A stretch of 64,000 bases of DNA from an uncultured Pseudomonadales bacterium (GCA_958296025.1 OY282430.1:1-64000); one strand, 5' to 3'; counted from the first letter of the stretch, positions 18,212 to 27,304 are shown. Numbers and translations are program-made. The notes: generated from the sequence alone by a model not told the origin.

Positions 18212-19101
18212 TCGCCAACCGCCTGCTCGTAGTAGTGCTCCAAGTAGTATTCGGCGATCTCCCGCCCTGTGGTCACCCAAACGTCGGAGTGGCCGACCAC
18301 ATAGGCCAGCGCTTCCTCAAAGGCGCGCAGGCGGTGCGGATGGCTTACTTGGTAGGCGTGCAGGGGTACGCACAACACGGTGCCGCCCTGCTCCCCTTCT
18401 TGGTAAAGGCGGTCGAACGCCTGCTTGATCATGTCCCGGTAGCGCCGAGGTTCGATTCGGTTGACCACATAGACGATGGTGTCGTTGAGCTCCAAGGAAT
18501 AGGGCACTGAAACGAAGGGCTTGCCGGAGCGCACCCGCACCGGCGTTGGCTGGTCGTCATGGAAGAGGTCGCAGGTGTAGAGGCCGCCGGCTTCGCTGAA
18601 CAGGTCCAGGGTGCGTTCCGTGTGGGTCAGCGCCGGGGCCAGATAGCCTGCGCATCGTTGCCCGGTGTGTTGGGCGATGGTGCGCATGGAGTCCTCGACC
18701 ATCGCCCTTTCCTGGGCCTCGTCCATGCCGTAGGCGTAGCGGGTGTTGTAGATGCCGTGGCTGAAGAACTCCCAGTCCCGCGCCTTGCACAGTTCGATGA
18801 TCTCTGGATGGTGCTCGCACAGGGCTGTGGAAAGGCTGACGGAGCCGCGCACCCCGTATTTTTCCAGAAGCTCCATCATGCGCATGTGCCCCACCCGGTT
18901 GCCGTAGTCCCGTGTGCCGTAGCCTTGGATGTCCGGCACCGGCCGCGGCCAGGCCTTGCGGTGCGGGTTGGGCGCGGGTTCCAGCTCGTAGAACTCGATG
19001 TTGGGGGCCACCCAAAAGGCGACCTTGGCGCCGTTCGGCCAACGGATGGGCAGCCGTTGATCCCAAGGCCGATAGTCGTAGAGGCCGAGATCTTCGCGCA
19101 T
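18202..19101 (-). CDS. PuuE/NodB-like amidohydrolase
   Basis: 299 residues from ATG 19099-19101; the frame is open far upstream, but that part lies antisense to the GntR gene and is not coding. Family marks: WPNGAKVAFWVAPNIEFYEL, GTRDYGNRVGHMRMMELLEKYG, EFFSHGIYNTRY, CAGYLAPALTHTERTLDL, FHDDQPTPVRV and VPLHAYQVSHPHR. No signal peptide, so cytoplasmic. It lies 11 bp downstream of an isochorismatase-family amidase and overlaps a second PuuE-like gene. Imidase plus amidase is the enzyme pair that opens a cyclic imide and then removes ammonia from the resulting half-amide, so a cyclic imide or ureide substrate is my inference. Confidence 0.82.
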   Translation of the reverse strand: MREDLGLYDYRPWDQRLPIRWPNGAKVAFWVAPNIEFYELEPAPNPHRKAWPRPVPDIQGYGTRDYGNRVGHMRMMELLEKYGVRGSVSLSTALCEHHPEIIELCKARDWEFFSHGIYNTRYAYGMDEAQERAMVEDSMRTIAQHTGQRCAGYLAPALTHTERTLDLFSEAGGLYTCDLFHDDQPTPVRVRSGKPFVSVPYSLELNDTIVYVVNRIEPRRYRDMIKQAFDRLYQEGEQGGTVLCVPLHAYQVSHPHRLRAFEEALAYVVGHSDVWVTTGREIAEYYLEHYYEQAVGEWL

Positions 19102-19112
19102 GTCGGCGGCGC

Positions 19113-19826
19113 TCAGAAGCCGACGCCCCGGGCCTCCCGAATGGGCGGGCAACCGGGATGGCCCTCCAGCCAGGCGGCAACCGCGGCGAAAGGCTCCACG
19201 TCGGCGTACTTGAGCATCAGGTCGCAGAGGTTGGCGAAGTGGGGAATCTCGTGCTTGTCCGCCACGCACTCTTCGGGAACGATGGTGCGGTAGCCGTGGG
19301 AGAGGGAGGCCACTGCCGAGGCGCGCACGCAGCCGGAGGTGCTGCCGCCGGTGAGGATCACCGTATCGACCTTGTGCCAAACCAGCAGGGAGGGGATCAG
19401 GCTGTCGTGAAAGACGCTGGCCATGCGCTTGTTGACCAAGGCGTCCCGGCTGGGGTCCACCTCCAAGCGGGGGTCCAGCTGGGCGCGTTCGCTGTTCTCC
19501 TTGATGTTCTGCAGGGAGTTTTCGGTGTTGGTGCGGGTGCCCCAAACGCCGGCGTCGTCGGCGTTGTCCATGTAGGCGACGAAGGTCCAGATCACCGGCA
19601 TGTTCTTGGCGCGGGCCAAGGCGGATAGCTGGTTGACGTACTCGATCTGGCGCGGGTCCGTCTGGTAGGCGGTGGGGAAGCGGCCGATGTCGGTGTAGGC
19701 CCGCTGCAGGTCGATGTTGATGAGCGCCGCCTTGTCGCCAAAACCGAACTTGGCGCGGTTGGGGTTGGACTTCACCTCCGCCCAATACTGGCGCGGGGTC
19801 AAATCCGATGTCTGCATCAGGGGCAT
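19113..19826 (-). CDS. isochorismatase-family cysteine hydrolase (maleamate/N-carbamoylsarcosine amidase-like)
   Basis: 237 residues if begun at ATG 19824-19826; an open frame up to 19880 abuts the operator palindrome and is less likely. The catalytic triad of the family is visible: Asp39 in LINIDLQRAYTD, Lys133 in VNKRMASVF and Cys166 in GGSTSGCVRASAV. The block around Cys and the following YRTIVPEECVADK are closest to carbamoylsarcosine/maleamate amidohydrolases rather than isochorismatases proper. It would hydrolyse a terminal amide to acid plus ammonia. First gene of the operon with the two PuuE-like genes, with the TGATATATCA operator 54 bp upstream and a divergent GntR gene beyond. Confidence 0.85.
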   Translation of the reverse strand: MPLMQTSDLTPRQYWAEVKSNPNRAKFGFGDKAALINIDLQRAYTDIGRFPTAYQTDPRQIEYVNQLSALARAKNMPVIWTFVAYMDNADDAGVWGTRTNTENSLQNIKENSERAQLDPRLEVDPSRDALVNKRMASVFHDSLIPSLLVWHKVDTVILTGGSTSGCVRASAVASLSHGYRTIVPEECVADKHEIPHFANLCDLMLKYADVEPFAAVAAWLEGHPGCPPIREARGVGF

Positions 19827-19880
19827 GGGGTCGCCGCCGGTCGGTTCGCCGAACTGCCTTGGGTTTCGGGATAAAAGCAC

Positions 19881-19894
19881 ATTGATATATCAAT
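19881..19894. promoter_or_regulatory. 14-bp palindrome, probable GntR operator (site A)
   Basis: ATTGATATATCAAT is a perfect 14-bp palindrome between the amidase operon and the divergent GntR gene. Four related sites lie at other promoters in the window (24827, 27384, 40686, 49547). Its place beside the only GntR gene makes that protein the best candidate binder. Confidence 0.72.
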
Positions 19895-20043
19895 AGCAAC
19901 GGAGCGGCTATACTAGGGCGTTCGCCGGTGGGCCACTGCAATGATATGGAGACGGGCTCGTTTCCCGAAGCAGCAATTGGCCGACGGAGGAAATGGCGCC
20001 CGCCATTGGCTTTGACCGAGAATGAGTCCCCAGAGAGCAGACC

Positions 20044-20838
20044 ATGCCTGAAATCGAACAGCTGTTTACCCCGCTCGAACTTCGCTCTCTTCAGGCCGAA
20101 GGTCCCATCCCCCTCTACCATCAGTTGCACCAACTGCTGAAACGGCGGATTCTCTCCGGCGCCCTGCCCTTCGGCGCCAAGCTGCCCACCGAGGCGCAGT
20201 TGGCCGAAGGCTTCGGCATTTCCCGGGTCACCGCCAAGCGGGTCATGGACCTGTTGGCCGCCGACCGGCTCATCCAACGGCGCCGGGGCAAGGGCAGCCA
20301 TGTGGTCTTCCAAGCCTCGGACTCGGACATGGAGGCGCCCTTGGTCGGCATGCTGGAAAGGCTCGCCAGCATGTCCCGGACCACTCGAGTGAAAGTTCTG
20401 CACATCGAGCAGCGCCGCCCGCCAGCGGACATCGCCGAGGGGCTGTGCATGAATCCGGACGAAGCGGCGCACTACGTCACCCGAGTGCGCTTCAGCGAAG
20501 ACGGAACGCCCTTCGCCTACTACGAAAGCTGGACCCGCGGCATCGCCAAGGGCTTCACCGCCAAGAACATCGAGCGGCGCCAGCGCTTCCGCATCATGGC
20601 CGAGAACGGCCACAGCATCAGCCACATCAAGCAGCACCTCAGCGCGGCGGCGGCCACGCCGCCGGTGGCGGAGCAATTGCAGCTCACCTCCGGGGACCCA
20701 GTGCTGACCTTGGAACGGCACTCCTTCAACGAACGCGGCGAGGCGGTGGACCTCCTACGTTGCCAGTACCACCCCGGCCGCTTCCACTACCGCATGAACC
20801 TCAGCATGGAGGACTACGCGGGCCAGCCGAAGAGCTAG
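20044..20838 (+). CDS. GntR-family regulator with UTRA domain (HutC subfamily)
   Basis: 264 residues. Residues about 20-90 form the GntR winged helix (PLYHQLHQLLKRRILSGALPFGAKLPTEAQLAEGFGISRVTAKRVMDLLAADRLIQRRRGKGSHV). Residues about 100-255 form the UTRA ligand domain (HYVTRVRFSEDGTPFAYYESW, LTLERHSFNERGEAVDLLRCQYHPGRFHY). HutC-type regulators are usually repressors released by a pathway intermediate. The perfect palindrome ATTGATATATCAAT lies 150 bp upstream at the divergent promoter, and variants stand at four other promoters here. I infer that this protein controls that regulon. Effector unknown. Confidence 0.92.
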   Translation: MPEIEQLFTPLELRSLQAEGPIPLYHQLHQLLKRRILSGALPFGAKLPTEAQLAEGFGISRVTAKRVMDLLAADRLIQRRRGKGSHVVFQASDSDMEAPLVGMLERLASMSRTTRVKVLHIEQRRPPADIAEGLCMNPDEAAHYVTRVRFSEDGTPFAYYESWTRGIAKGFTAKNIERRQRFRIMAENGHSISHIKQHLSAAAATPPVAEQLQLTSGDPVLTLERHSFNERGEAVDLLRCQYHPGRFHYRMNLSMEDYAGQPKS

Positions 20839-21042
20839 CCGTTCGCAAAGCAGAGGCGGGGTTGGCCGCTGTGCTCCGTCAAGCTACTTACCGGAGGAGT
20901 GGCTGGCATCCACCACCGCCGCGATCTGAAGCTCAACGGCTTGTCACCACCGTGCTATCAAGTTCGAGACATCTCCCGAATTTATGTGCGACTTCGGCCA
21001 AGCCCAGTGTGCAGGCCCTTGCTTCTGTCCACAATGGGCGGC

Positions 21043-22071
21043 ATGGCCACCAGCGACCATCCCTACAAACTCATCCACGCCGACCCGAGAATAGTCGAGG
21101 ACGCTCTGCGCGGCTTCATCGCCCCGGATTGGGCGGACCGGTTGGATTTCGACACCCTCGCACCCTTGGACAAGGAGCGCATCGGCCCGGCCTTGGGCAG
21201 CCGCATCGGGGACAAAGTCTGGTGGGTGGAGCGCAAGGACGGAAGGCCGCTTGTCAACGGCAGGCGCCCTTACGTCAACATCCTGTTGGAGTTCCAGTCG
21301 GAGTCGGACCCGAACATGGCCTGGCGGATGCACGAGTACCTGTACATGCTGGAGCTAAACCAACGGGAGATCGGCTTGTTCCGGAGGGAAGACCGCCCGC
21401 CGGACTTCCTGGCGGTGGTCATCCACAATGGGGCCAAGTCGTGGAGCGCTCCGGTAACCCGTTTTGGCCCTCTGTTGGGGCCGCCGACGCCGGGGGGTCG
21501 CGCCTTGAACAGATGGCGGGCCTATGTGGTCATTGACTATCCGAGGATTGCCGGCGACCATGCGCTCATGGAGCGGCTGCCAGCCGACAACCGGCAGGCG
21601 GCCCTGATCCGCTTGGAGACCGCGCCGCTGCAACAGTTGCCCGGTTTGCTGCTTGATGCGCTTCGGCGTTGGGACGGGCCGGAATCGGCGGGTTTGCGGC
21701 GAGGCTTTTACGCCCGGGCTCAGCACGTCATGGGGCGGCACGGCTTGGAGTTGCCGCCGCTGGCGGACTACGAAATGACGCTGTCGGCTGAACGACAAGG
21801 AGGACAAGAGATGACGACGTTGATGGAGGCGAATGTCCAAAGAGGAATTGACGAAATCAGGGCCCAAGGCATGCAGCGGGGCATTGCGCGGGGTCGTGTG
21901 GAGCTGCTGCGCCACCAAGCGGAACGGCGCTTTGGCGTGGAAACAGCACGGCGGCTGTCCAGTTTGCTAGATGCCGCGGACGCCGACCAGCTCATTGAAG
22001 TGAGCGATTGGATTATGGAGTGCCGAACCGGCAGTGAACTGCTTGGGCGGTTCCAGCAGGCAGGCATATAA
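21043..22071 (+). CDS. Rpn-family (YhgA-like) nuclease/putative transposase
   Basis: 342 residues from ATG 21043 (MATSDHPYKLIHADPRIVEDALRGF). The opening block, with its conserved HPYK..F/H..P, marks the Rpn/YhgA family of PD-(D/E)XK nucleases that promote recombination in vivo. The core PYVNILLEFQSESDPNMAWRM carries the LxEFQS motif containing the catalytic acidic residues. The C-terminal third is helical with repeated MQRGIARGRVELLRHQAERRFG, typical of the family. Often associated with mobile DNA; no terminal repeats are evident. It stands alone between the GntR gene and a restriction-modification pair. Confidence 0.82.
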   Translation: MATSDHPYKLIHADPRIVEDALRGFIAPDWADRLDFDTLAPLDKERIGPALGSRIGDKVWWVERKDGRPLVNGRRPYVNILLEFQSESDPNMAWRMHEYLYMLELNQREIGLFRREDRPPDFLAVVIHNGAKSWSAPVTRFGPLLGPPTPGGRALNRWRAYVVIDYPRIAGDHALMERLPADNRQAALIRLETAPLQQLPGLLLDALRRWDGPESAGLRRGFYARAQHVMGRHGLELPPLADYEMTLSAERQGGQEMTTLMEANVQRGIDEIRAQGMQRGIARGRVELLRHQAERRFGVETARRLSSLLDAADADQLIEVSDWIMECRTGSELLGRFQQAGI

Positions 22072-22110
22072 CAGGCAAGCGAGCCGCCTACCCGCACTAT
22101 TCCCGTCAAA

Positions 22111-22662
22111 CTATCGGACGGGGTCATTCGGATTCGGCAGGCCGAACCAGCTCAGAGGAATCTCGTTGAACATGTAGTGGCAGTTCACTGACTCTATGTA
22201 ACAAAGCGTGTCCTTGTATTGCGGCTGCTTGAACCAGTCATTCAGAACATATACATACTCCACCCTCAACTTCAGCGGACGAACCAGCCTACGGTATTGC
22301 TTTCTCTTGAAGTCGCACGTTTGCAGCTTCTCATCAACTGAACCGGCGACCTCCTGGAATTTGATTTCCACTATGAACAGCGTATCCCGAATAATGACTA
22401 GCAGCGCGTCATCAGGCAGCAGCTTCTTAGAGATGACTTTACGCCAATCAATGTCGTTTTCTTTAAGGTACCGGTAGAAGTCGTGCTTTGCCAGCAACCT
22501 TGCGACCAAGTGCTGGTCGTACCGCACCTGGAAGCCCGCTTCGCCGTGGATATTAGACACGTCGTAGCCCGGTAGCCTTTTGAAGAGCTTCTTTAGACTT
22601 ACACGTTCTTCAAAGATGAGACCCGTGTGGGTGTGCGCACCGCCGTGTCCGCCCTTCTTCAT
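22111..22662 (-). CDS. probable type II restriction endonuclease
   Basis: 183 residues; the ATG at 22660-22662 overlaps the methyltransferase stop (ATGA), so the two are translationally coupled. The motif PDDALLVIIRDTLFIVEIKFQ fits a PD-(D/E)XK nuclease site: Asp84/85, then Glu99 and Lys101 in EIK. The rest is basic and aromatic with no other domain. Coupling to a DpnA-like adenine methyltransferase is the main reason for the call. I cannot name the specificity. This pair is noticeably more AT-rich than its neighbours and was probably acquired. Confidence 0.72.
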   Translation of the reverse strand: MKKGGHGGAHTHTGLIFEERVSLKKLFKRLPGYDVSNIHGEAGFQVRYDQHLVARLLAKHDFYRYLKENDIDWRKVISKKLLPDDALLVIIRDTLFIVEIKFQEVAGSVDEKLQTCDFKRKQYRRLVRPLKLRVEYVYVLNDWFKQPQYKDTLCYIESVNCHYMFNEIPLSWFGLPNPNDPVR

Positions 22663-23549
22663 TGTGAACGAGCCTGCGCCATGAGATCGGTTCTTGCTAC
22701 ATCTAGCGCCGAAGCTAGGCGCCGTTTGGAAAGGTCGATGAATTCGTCCTCCAGTTCGCATCCGACGAACTTCCGGTTTGTGCGGATGGCCGCCACCCCC
22801 GTGGTTGAGCTACCGGAGAATGGGTCGAAGACGCGGTCACGCTCATTGGAGGCGGACAGGATGACTCTTTCCAATAGAGCAATGGGCTTTTGAGTGGGGT
22901 GCTTTCCAAAGGTTTTTTCGTCCCTCTTGGGGGATGTCATCCGCCAAATGGACTTCATCTGCCTTCCGGAATTGTGGGATTTCATCAGTTCGTAGTTGAA
23001 CGTGTGCCGTGCATGCTTGTTCTTTGCGGCCCAAATGAGGGTCTCGCCGGAGTGGGTGAAGTACCTGCAAGAAAGATTCGGAGGGGGGTTTGGCTTCTCC
23101 CAAGTTATGTCGTTGAGTATCTTCAGCCCTAGCTGCTGCATGGCGAAGCCGACGGAATGAATGACGTGGTGCGTGCCGGAAACCCAAAGCGTCCCGTTTC
23201 GCTTCAACACTTTCTGACACCGCGACAGCCATGCCAGGTTAAACTCATGATTAAGTTCTGCGCCCTGCGACCGGTCCCAGGTTCCCTTGTTAACTTTCAC
23301 CATCCTTCCGGCATGGCAGGTGATCCCTCCGTTGGAAAGGAAGTACGGAGGATCGGCGAAAATGAGATCGAAGCGGCCTTCCGGGTAGCTCTCGGCAACT
23401 TTGTCCATGAAGGAAAGGCAGTTGGCTTGGTACAACCAAACTCCGGCGGAAGCGTCTGCAAAAGCGCAGGTGGCTGATGGCGAGTCCGCTGTCGGGAAGC
23501 CACGATAGTCATCCAGGGGCGCATCGCGCTTGGTTGCTAGGTTAGGCAT
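22659..23549 (-). CDS. DpnA-like adenine-specific DNA methyltransferase
   Basis: 296 residues from ATG 23547-23549 with GGAGG upstream. The catalytic motif IV DPPY (FDLIFADPPYFLSNGG) comes first and the SAM-binding motif (FDPFSGSSTTGVAA) near the C-terminus, the beta-type order of N6-adenine methyltransferases. Strings such as ADPPYFLSNGGI, NLSCRYFTHSGETLIWA and KHPTQKP match my memory of DpnA (the second DpnII-system methyltransferase) closely, so a GATC-like target is possible but unproven. It protects host DNA from the coupled endonuclease. Confidence 0.88.
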   Translation of the reverse strand: MPNLATKRDAPLDDYRGFPTADSPSATCAFADASAGVWLYQANCLSFMDKVAESYPEGRFDLIFADPPYFLSNGGITCHAGRMVKVNKGTWDRSQGAELNHEFNLAWLSRCQKVLKRNGTLWVSGTHHVIHSVGFAMQQLGLKILNDITWEKPNPPPNLSCRYFTHSGETLIWAAKNKHARHTFNYELMKSHNSGRQMKSIWRMTSPKRDEKTFGKHPTQKPIALLERVILSASNERDRVFDPFSGSSTTGVAAIRTNRKFVGCELEDEFIDLSKRRLASALDVARTDLMAQARSQ

Positions 23550-23840
23550 TGATCCTCCAGTTTCCGAATGGATTGTGTGCGCCGGCTTGGCGATCACGTC
23601 CTTTTCCTGTCCGCCGGTCAGCAAGGGATGTCGGGCTGGGCTAACCATATCGAGCCCCATGCAGGAGCACCCGACGACAGCCATTGTGCAGGACTCTCCC
23701 CATTAGTCAAACAGTATCAACGCAAGGCGCAAATTCCCCCTTTGCGGTCCGGCACGACACCCTCGACCTCTGCCCTAGGGAGCAGCCGGTGGGCCGCAGG
23801 CCGAAACTCGCCTTTCGCCAAGCCCAATGGAGCATCCCCT

Positions 23841-24776
23841 TCAACCTCTTCCTTGCCGGGCGTAGGCGAAGCCCTTGGGCAGGCCGGCATCGGCCACGAA
23901 GCCGTATAGGGTTTCATCCGGCAGGGCGGCCTGAACTTCGGCCCTAACCGCCAACAGCCGCTCTAGGTCGATGCCGGTGTGCAGGCCCATCGCCTCCAAT
24001 AGGAACACGAGGTCTTCGGTGACGATGTTGCCGCTCGCGCCTGGCGCGAAGGGGCAGCCGCCGAGTCCGCCTAGGGAGCTGTCGATGGTGGTCAACCCCG
24101 CCTCCAGCGCCGCCATCACGTTGGCCAGACCTTGGCCCCTCGTGTTGTGCAGGTGGATGCCGGTCAGACGGTCCTCGCCCACCGCCGCCCGGATGCGCTT
24201 CGCCAAGCGGCGCACCTGGGCCGGATTGCCGTAGCCGGTGGTGTCAGACAAGCCCACCTCGTCCGCGCCGAGTTCGATGGCCCGCTCGGCCGTCCGCACC
24301 ACCAAGTCTTCGTCGATGGGGCCTTCCAAGGTGCAGCCGAAGGCGGTGGACAGGCCCACTTCAAATTTCGGCCGCGCCGCCGGCCGCTGCTCCGACACGG
24401 CCTCCACAATCAAGGCGATCTGCTCGAACATTTGCGGGTGCGTCTTGTTCAGGTTGGCTTGGCTGTGGGTCTCGCTGACGGAGAAGGGAATGGACATCTT
24501 GTCCACGCCGCAGCCGATGGCGGTTTCGGCCCCCCGCAGATTGGGCACCAGCACGGCCACCTTGAGGCCAGGCAGGGTCTTGGCGAAGGCCACCAACTCG
24601 GCGGTGTCCGCCAACTGCGGCAGTAGCTTGGCCGGCACGAAGGAGCCGACCTCGATTTCCGGTACGCCAGTGGCGGCCTCGGCAGCGATCCATGCCTTTT
24701 TCGCCGTTGTCGGCATGATGCGGTCGATGTTCTGCAGGCCGTCCCGAAGGCCCACTTCGCTGATTTCAATATCCAC
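23841..24776 (-). CDS. HMG-CoA lyase-family enzyme (copy 1)
   Basis: 311 residues from GTG 24774-24776 (an AGGGA ribosome binding site precedes it); the frame's TTG further up is less likely. TIM-barrel HMGL-like protein with the metal/catalytic marks EVGLRDGLQN, HLHNTRGQGLANVMAAL (two His ligands) and the signature GGLGGCPFAPGASGN with the active-site Cys. It cleaves a 3-hydroxy-3-branched acyl-CoA, classically HMG-CoA, and relatives cleave citramalyl-type thioesters. It is divergent from two CoA-transferases across the TGATATATCA operator. Together they would activate a branched hydroxy-dicarboxylate and split it. A second copy is at 40855. Confidence 0.88.
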   Translation of the reverse strand: MDIEISEVGLRDGLQNIDRIMPTTAKKAWIAAEAATGVPEIEVGSFVPAKLLPQLADTAELVAFAKTLPGLKVAVLVPNLRGAETAIGCGVDKMSIPFSVSETHSQANLNKTHPQMFEQIALIVEAVSEQRPAARPKFEVGLSTAFGCTLEGPIDEDLVVRTAERAIELGADEVGLSDTTGYGNPAQVRRLAKRIRAAVGEDRLTGIHLHNTRGQGLANVMAALEAGLTTIDSSLGGLGGCPFAPGASGNIVTEDLVFLLEAMGLHTGIDLERLLAVRAEVQAALPDETLYGFVADAGLPKGFAYARQGRG

Positions 24777-24826
24777 GGCTGTCCCTGACCTCAACGTTGA
24801 GTGCTGTTCATCCTGAAAAAGATTTA

Positions 24827-24838
24827 ATGATATATCAT
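24827..24838. promoter_or_regulatory. 12-bp palindrome, probable GntR operator (site B)
   Basis: ATGATATATCAT is perfectly palindromic and sits between the lyase gene (minus) and the CoA-transferase pair (plus), so it could control both. A different 12-bp palindrome, CTCAACGTTGAG, lies nearby at 24790-24801. Confidence 0.7.
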
Positions 24839-24839
24839 A

Positions 24840-26081
24840 GTGTCAATTACCGTGCAGCGCCGGCTGCCGGCGGCGGAAGTAATAGGGGGACGCTTGCGCA
24901 ACTTGCCCTTGGCTGACATCAACGTGGTCGAGTTTTCGCACATGGTCATGGGGCCGGCGGCCGGCCTGATTCTGGCTGACCTAGGCGCCGATGTGCTGAA
25001 GGTCGAGCCCATCGGCGGCGACAACACCCGCCGCTTGAGGGGATCGGGCAGCGGCTACTTCGCCATGTACAACCGCAACAAACGCAGCCTTTGCATCGAC
25101 CTGAAGCAGGATGCCGCCAAGGCGCTGGTTTACCGCCTCGTCGAAGAGGCTGACGTCGTCATTGAGAACTTCCGCCCCGGCGCCATGGACCGGCTGGGCT
25201 TCGGCTATGCGGAACTTGCCGCCCGCAACCCGCGCCTCATCTACTGCAGCTTGAAGGGTTTTCTCAGCGGTCCGTACGAGGATCGCGCCGCCTTGGACGA
25301 AGTGACCCAAATGCTAGGCGGCTTGGCCTACATGACCGGGCCACCGGGCCGGCCCATGCGGGCTGGATCCTCGGTGATCGACATCGCCGGAGGCATGTTC
25401 GGCGTCATCGGCATTCTTGCCGCCGTCAACCAGCGCCATGCCACAGGCCGCGGTCAACTGGTCACCAGCGCCCTGTTCGAGACCACGGCCTTCATGGTCG
25501 GCCAGCACATGGCGCAGCAGGCGGTGTTGGGCGAGGCGCCGCCGCCCATGTCCGTGCGCCGCTCCGCTTGGGGCGTCTATGATCTGTTCTCCTGCGCTGA
25601 CGGGGAGCAGGTTTTCGTTGCCGTGGTCAGCGACACCCAATGGCGGCAATTCTGTGCGCACTTCCAGCTGGAGGACTTGGCGGCTGACGAGGCGCTGGCC
25701 AGCAACGGCGGACGGGTGGAGCACCGTCAGCGGTTCATGCCGGCGTTGCAGGCGCTGTTCAGCCGGCTTTCCCGGCGGGAGGCGGTGCGCGAACTGGAAG
25801 CCGCCGGCCTGCCTTTCGCGGAAATCAACAAGCCATCCGATCTGTTTGCAGACCCCCACCTGAGTCGAAGCGGCTTGCTGGATCTGCATCTGGCGGACGG
25901 AGAAAGGCGCGGTGCGGCCACTCGGCTGCCGAAGCTGCCGTTGGAAATGGACGGCAAACGCACGCAACTGCGCCATGATCTCCCCGCCGCCGGAGAGCAC
26001 TCCCGGCAAGCCGCCAAACGGGCCGGCTATGCCGCCGCCATTGAGCAGCTGCTGGCCGCCGGGGTGATCGGCGAAGGCTGA
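24840..26081 (+). CDS. CaiB/BaiF (class III) CoA-transferase, first of a pair
   Basis: Up to 413 residues. The frame opens at GTG 24840, only 2 bp after operator B, so the true start is probably a downstream TTG near 24894-24909 after a GGGGG ribosome-binding-like run; homology begins at LADINVVEFSHMVMGPAAGL. Class III marks: ADLGADVLKVEPIGGDNTR, YNRNKRSLCIDLK, DVVIENFRPGAMDRLG, and the catalytic Asp in SVIDIAGGMFGV. These enzymes move CoA from a donor thioester to a carboxylic acid. TGATG coupling to a second transferase suggests either a heterodimer or two consecutive acids. Confidence 0.9.
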   Translation: MSITVQRRLPAAEVIGGRLRNLPLADINVVEFSHMVMGPAAGLILADLGADVLKVEPIGGDNTRRLRGSGSGYFAMYNRNKRSLCIDLKQDAAKALVYRLVEEADVVIENFRPGAMDRLGFGYAELAARNPRLIYCSLKGFLSGPYEDRAALDEVTQMLGGLAYMTGPPGRPMRAGSSVIDIAGGMFGVIGILAAVNQRHATGRGQLVTSALFETTAFMVGQHMAQQAVLGEAPPPMSVRRSAWGVYDLFSCADGEQVFVAVVSDTQWRQFCAHFQLEDLAADEALASNGGRVEHRQRFMPALQALFSRLSRREAVRELEAAGLPFAEINKPSDLFADPHLSRSGLLDLHLADGERRGAATRLPKLPLEMDGKRTQLRHDLPAAGEHSRQAAKRAGYAAAIEQLLAAGVIGEG

Positions 26082-27304
26082 TGGCCGGCAAGCCTCTGGC
26101 CGGAATCCGGCTGATCGACCTGACCCACATGCTGTCCGGGCCTTACGCCGGCATGATTCTGGCGGATTTGGGCTGCGATACGGTCAAGGTGGAGCCGCCC
26201 GGCAAGGGCGAGGGTACCCGGCGGTTGTTGGAGAATGATCCGCAGTTCTCCTTGCACGGCATGGGCGCGTACTTCCTGACCCTGAACCGCAATAAGCGCT
26301 CGGTGGCTATCGACCTCAAGTCCGAGGCCGGATTGGAATTCTTCCATGAACTGATACGCCATGCCGACGTGGTGCTGGACAACTTCTCCGCCGGCGTCAC
26401 CAAGCGGCTGAAGATTGACCACGATGCCTTGGCCGTCATCAATCCGCGCATCGTCACCTGCACGGTCACAGGCTTCGGTGAGGACGGCCCCTCCTTCAAG
26501 CGTCCGGCCTTCGATCAGATCGTACAGGGGCTGGGCGGCGGCATGTCCATCACCGGCATGGGACCGGACCAACAGGTGCGCGCCGGAATCCCCATCGGCG
26601 ATCTAGGCGGCGGCATGTTCGCCGTCATGGGCGTGCAGGCGGCGCTTTTGGCGCGGGAGCGAAGCGGCGTGGGCCAGCATGTGGACGTATCCATGCTGGA
26701 TGTGCAGATCAGCCTGCTCAACTACATGGCCACCATGTATGCCCTGTCCGGCGAAGTCCCGGAACCCATAGGCAACAGCCACTTCGTCCACACCCCCTAC
26801 AACACCTTCGCCACGGCGGACGACACCATCATCATCGCGGTGATCGGCGACACCTTTTGGCCACCGTTGCTGGATGTGGTGGACTTGGACGAACTGCGCA
26901 GCCCGCACTTCGCCACGGCGCCGCAGCGCTTGCGGGAGAAGGCGTTCATTGAAGGCTTGATCGCCGAACGGCTGAAGTCCAAGCCGGCCGCCGAGTGGCT
27001 TCAAGCCCTTGAGGCAGCCCGCATTCCCTGCGCCAGGGTCAACAACTTCGCCCAAGCCCTCAGCGACCCGCAGATTCGTCACCGCAACATGTTCGTTGCA
27101 GTGCAGCATCCCCTTGGCGGCAGCACCCGGATGCCGGGCAACCCAATCAAGCTGTCAGCGGACCAGGCGGACTCCTTCAGCCCGCCGCCGCTGCTCGGCG
27201 CCCACACCCGTGCGGTTCTGCGCGAGTGGGCCGGGCTTTCCGAAGAGCGCATTGCGGCCGGCCTAGCCCGTGGCGTCCTGCAGCAAGGCGACACCAACGA
27301 TTGA
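26081..27304 (+). CDS. CaiB/BaiF (class III) CoA-transferase, second of a pair
   Basis: 407 residues; its ATG overlaps the preceding TGA (TGATG). Marks: DLTHMLSGPYAGMILADLGCDTVKVEPPGKGE, LNRNKRSVAIDLKSEAG, DVVLDNFSAGVTKRL, TCTVTGFGEDGP, and the catalytic Asp in PIGDLGGGMFAVMGVQAAL. Full length. It is the more canonical member of the pair, so the partner may be specialised. Some heteromeric class III CoA-transferases are coded by adjacent genes in this way. The acid is unknown; a branched dicarboxylate is suggested by the lyase gene divergent from the pair. Confidence 0.92.
   Translation: MAGKPLAGIRLIDLTHMLSGPYAGMILADLGCDTVKVEPPGKGEGTRRLLENDPQFSLHGMGAYFLTLNRNKRSVAIDLKSEAGLEFFHELIRHADVVLDNFSAGVTKRLKIDHDALAVINPRIVTCTVTGFGEDGPSFKRPAFDQIVQGLGGGMSITGMGPDQQVRAGIPIGDLGGGMFAVMGVQAALLARERSGVGQHVDVSMLDVQISLLNYMATMYALSGEVPEPIGNSHFVHTPYNTFATADDTIIIAVIGDTFWPPLLDVVDLDELRSPHFATAPQRLREKAFIEGLIAERLKSKPAAEWLQALEAARIPCARVNNFAQALSDPQIRHRNMFVAVQHPLGGSTRMPGNPIKLSADQADSFSPPPLLGAHTRAVLREWAGLSEERIAAGLARGVLQQGDTND

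Noticed and set aside
19102..20721. Long minus-strand open frame continuing upstream of the PuuE-like gene, antisense to the GntR gene and amidase
   Set aside because: The translated stretch is low-complexity, Arg/Pro/Gly-rich and opposite two well-supported genes; it is an effect of high GC at codon third positions.
20899..22071. Rpn-type gene as part of a complete insertion sequence
   Set aside because: No terminal inverted repeats or target-site duplication are visible around it.
24790..24801. Palindrome CTCAACGTTGAG upstream of the lyase gene
   Set aside because: It occurs once in the regions I inspected and near the stronger repeated operator, so I do not call it a separate regulatory site.
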